Of a DNA stretch of 64,000 nucleotides, positions 63,383 through 64,000 are shown piece by piece (position 1 is the stretch's first letter; every line of letters begins with the position of its first letter). The stretch is from contig NZ_FNDW01000002.1 in assembly GCF_900099685.1 (NCBI RefSeq), positions 62,001-126,000 of the forward strand. The letters are read 5' to 3'. Source of the stretch: Chryseobacterium taeanense (lineage in GTDB: Bacteria; Bacteroidota; Bacteroidia; Flavobacteriales; Weeksellaceae). The notes beneath the pieces were generated by a model that saw only the letters and a list, made by a program, of their open reading frames with translations, searched no databases and had not been told where the DNA came from. The position numbers and the translations under genes are program-made.

Positions 63383-64000
63383 ATGCAGGATTCTGTTTCC
63401 CATACCATATTGTGTTTCGGAGAATTGTTGCTCCATTTTGCTCCGGATTCTCATGGAGAATGGCTCAATGATCAGTCTATGAAAACTTTTGTAGGTGGTG
63501 CCGAATATAACGTAGCTTCCGCACTTTCGCAATGGCAAAATCCTGTGAAATTACTTTCTGCTTTACCTGAAAATTTTATAGGAAATCAATTGGAAAATCA
63601 GTTGAAAAACAAAGGAATTGAAGTTCTTGCAGAAAAAAATACAGGAAGAATAGGAACTTTTTACCTGTCTTCAGATGGCGATATGCAAAACGCTTCGGTA
63701 GTGTACGATCGTTTTCCCTCAGTTTTTACACAGTCGGATTTTTCGCAATTTACTTTTGATGAAATATTTTCCGGAGTTAAATGGCTTCACATCAGCACTA
63801 TTACGCCGGCTTTAAGTGAAAATGCATACCAAAAATGTGTAGACTTAATGCAGGAAGCCGCAAAAAAAAATATTATCGTTTCTCTAGATCTGAATTACCG
63901 TGCAGCACTTTGGAAAGACAAAAATCCATCAAAATTAATCAGAAAGATGATGCCTTTTGTGAATGTGTTGATGGGAAATATCTGGTCTATTCAACAGTTT
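63383..64000 (+). CDS. kdgK: 2-keto-3-deoxygluconate kinase, 3' end cut by window edge
   Basis: 206 codons are present before the edge. PfkB-family start ILCFGELLLHFAPDSHGEWL, then the sugar-binding FVGGAEYNVASALSQW, a lid region, and VSLDLNYRAALWKD. Phosphorylates KDG to KDPG, following UxuA. The C-terminal GAGD catalytic motif lies beyond the edge. A KDPG aldolase gene is expected just outside the window. Confidence 0.88.
   Translation, partial: MQDSVSHTILCFGELLLHFAPDSHGEWLNDQSMKTFVGGAEYNVASALSQWQNPVKLLSALPENFIGNQLENQLKNKGIEVLAEKNTGRIGTFYLSSDGDMQNASVVYDRFPSVFTQSDFSQFTFDEIFSGVKWLHISTITPALSENAYQKCVDLMQEAAKKNIIVSLDLNYRAALWKDKNPSKLIRKMMPFVNVLMGNIWSIQQF

Noticed and set aside
1-64000. tRNA, rRNA, CRISPR, insertion sequences or prophage
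   Set aside because: No conserved RNA segments, spaced direct-repeat arrays, transposase or phage structural genes were recognised by eye; a short RNA gene could still be missed without a covariance search.

Overview
The window looks like the chromosome of a low-GC flavobacterium of the Chryseobacterium type (Bacteroidota, Weeksellaceae). The evidence is the AT-rich DNA, TonB/SusCD outer-membrane pairs, DUF4249 lipoproteins, promoter boxes of the Bacteroidota form TAnnTTTG, few Shine-Dalgarno sites, and Bacteroidota-style sugar pathways including a Nudix-type sugar regulator. No rRNA, tRNA, CRISPR array, transposase or phage gene was recognised. The species assignment is inference from style, not a match.

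Layout. 1-2.2 kb (minus): universal stress protein, GNAT acetyltransferase and a PLP racemase cut by the window edge. 2.2-5.3 kb: a small accessory patch with a lipoprotein gene overlapping a membrane-protein gene, a small protein, and an HTH repressor divergent from two tandem DUF6876-like proteins. 5.4-11.9 kb (minus): a DUF4249/TonB receptor pair, then an MprF/VirJ-like pair expected to make and remove aminoacyl-phosphatidylglycerol. 12.2-15.9 kb: gnd-zwf-pgl, the oxidative pentose phosphate operon. 16.1-22.0 kb: two divergent GH115 alpha-glucuronidase genes, one broken by three frameshifts. 22.2-23.5 kb: a secreted protein with repeated cysteine pairs.

24.2-31.1 kb (minus): the most novel locus. 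An AraC-type regulator, two short pilin-like proteins, a PapD-like chaperone, a two-domain adhesin-like protein and a 932-residue usher-like barrel with a C-terminal Ig/Cna-like domain together look like a chaperone-usher-type surface fibre system. Such systems are well described in Proteobacteria, but I do not know of a characterised one in Bacteroidota.

32.3-49.9 kb (plus): a Wzx/Wzy capsule or exopolysaccharide locus with wza, wzc, UDP-GalNAcA synthesis (WbpP/TviB type), flippase, polymerase, a beta-helix protein, glycosyltransferases, a pyruvyl transferase and PglC/PglD/PglE-like bacillosamine genes. The PglF dehydratase is missing from the locus.

51.1-64.0 kb (plus): a xylose and glucuronate catabolic island. 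It holds an NrtR-family regulator with a degenerate Nudix box, xylB, xylA, a SusC/SusD pair, uxuA, a SDR-type fructuronate reductase, uxaC and the start of kdgK. Together with GH115 at 19-22 kb this reads as use of glucuronoxylan: GH115 removes (methyl)glucuronic acid, SusCD imports oligosaccharides, xylose goes through XylA/XylB to the pentose phosphate pathway, and glucuronate goes through UxaC, UxuB, UxuA and KdgK to KDPG. Regulatory DNA worth attention includes a TTATCATA cluster and an 18-bp palindrome before the regulator, and a hairpin plus five heptamer repeats just before the SDR start codon.
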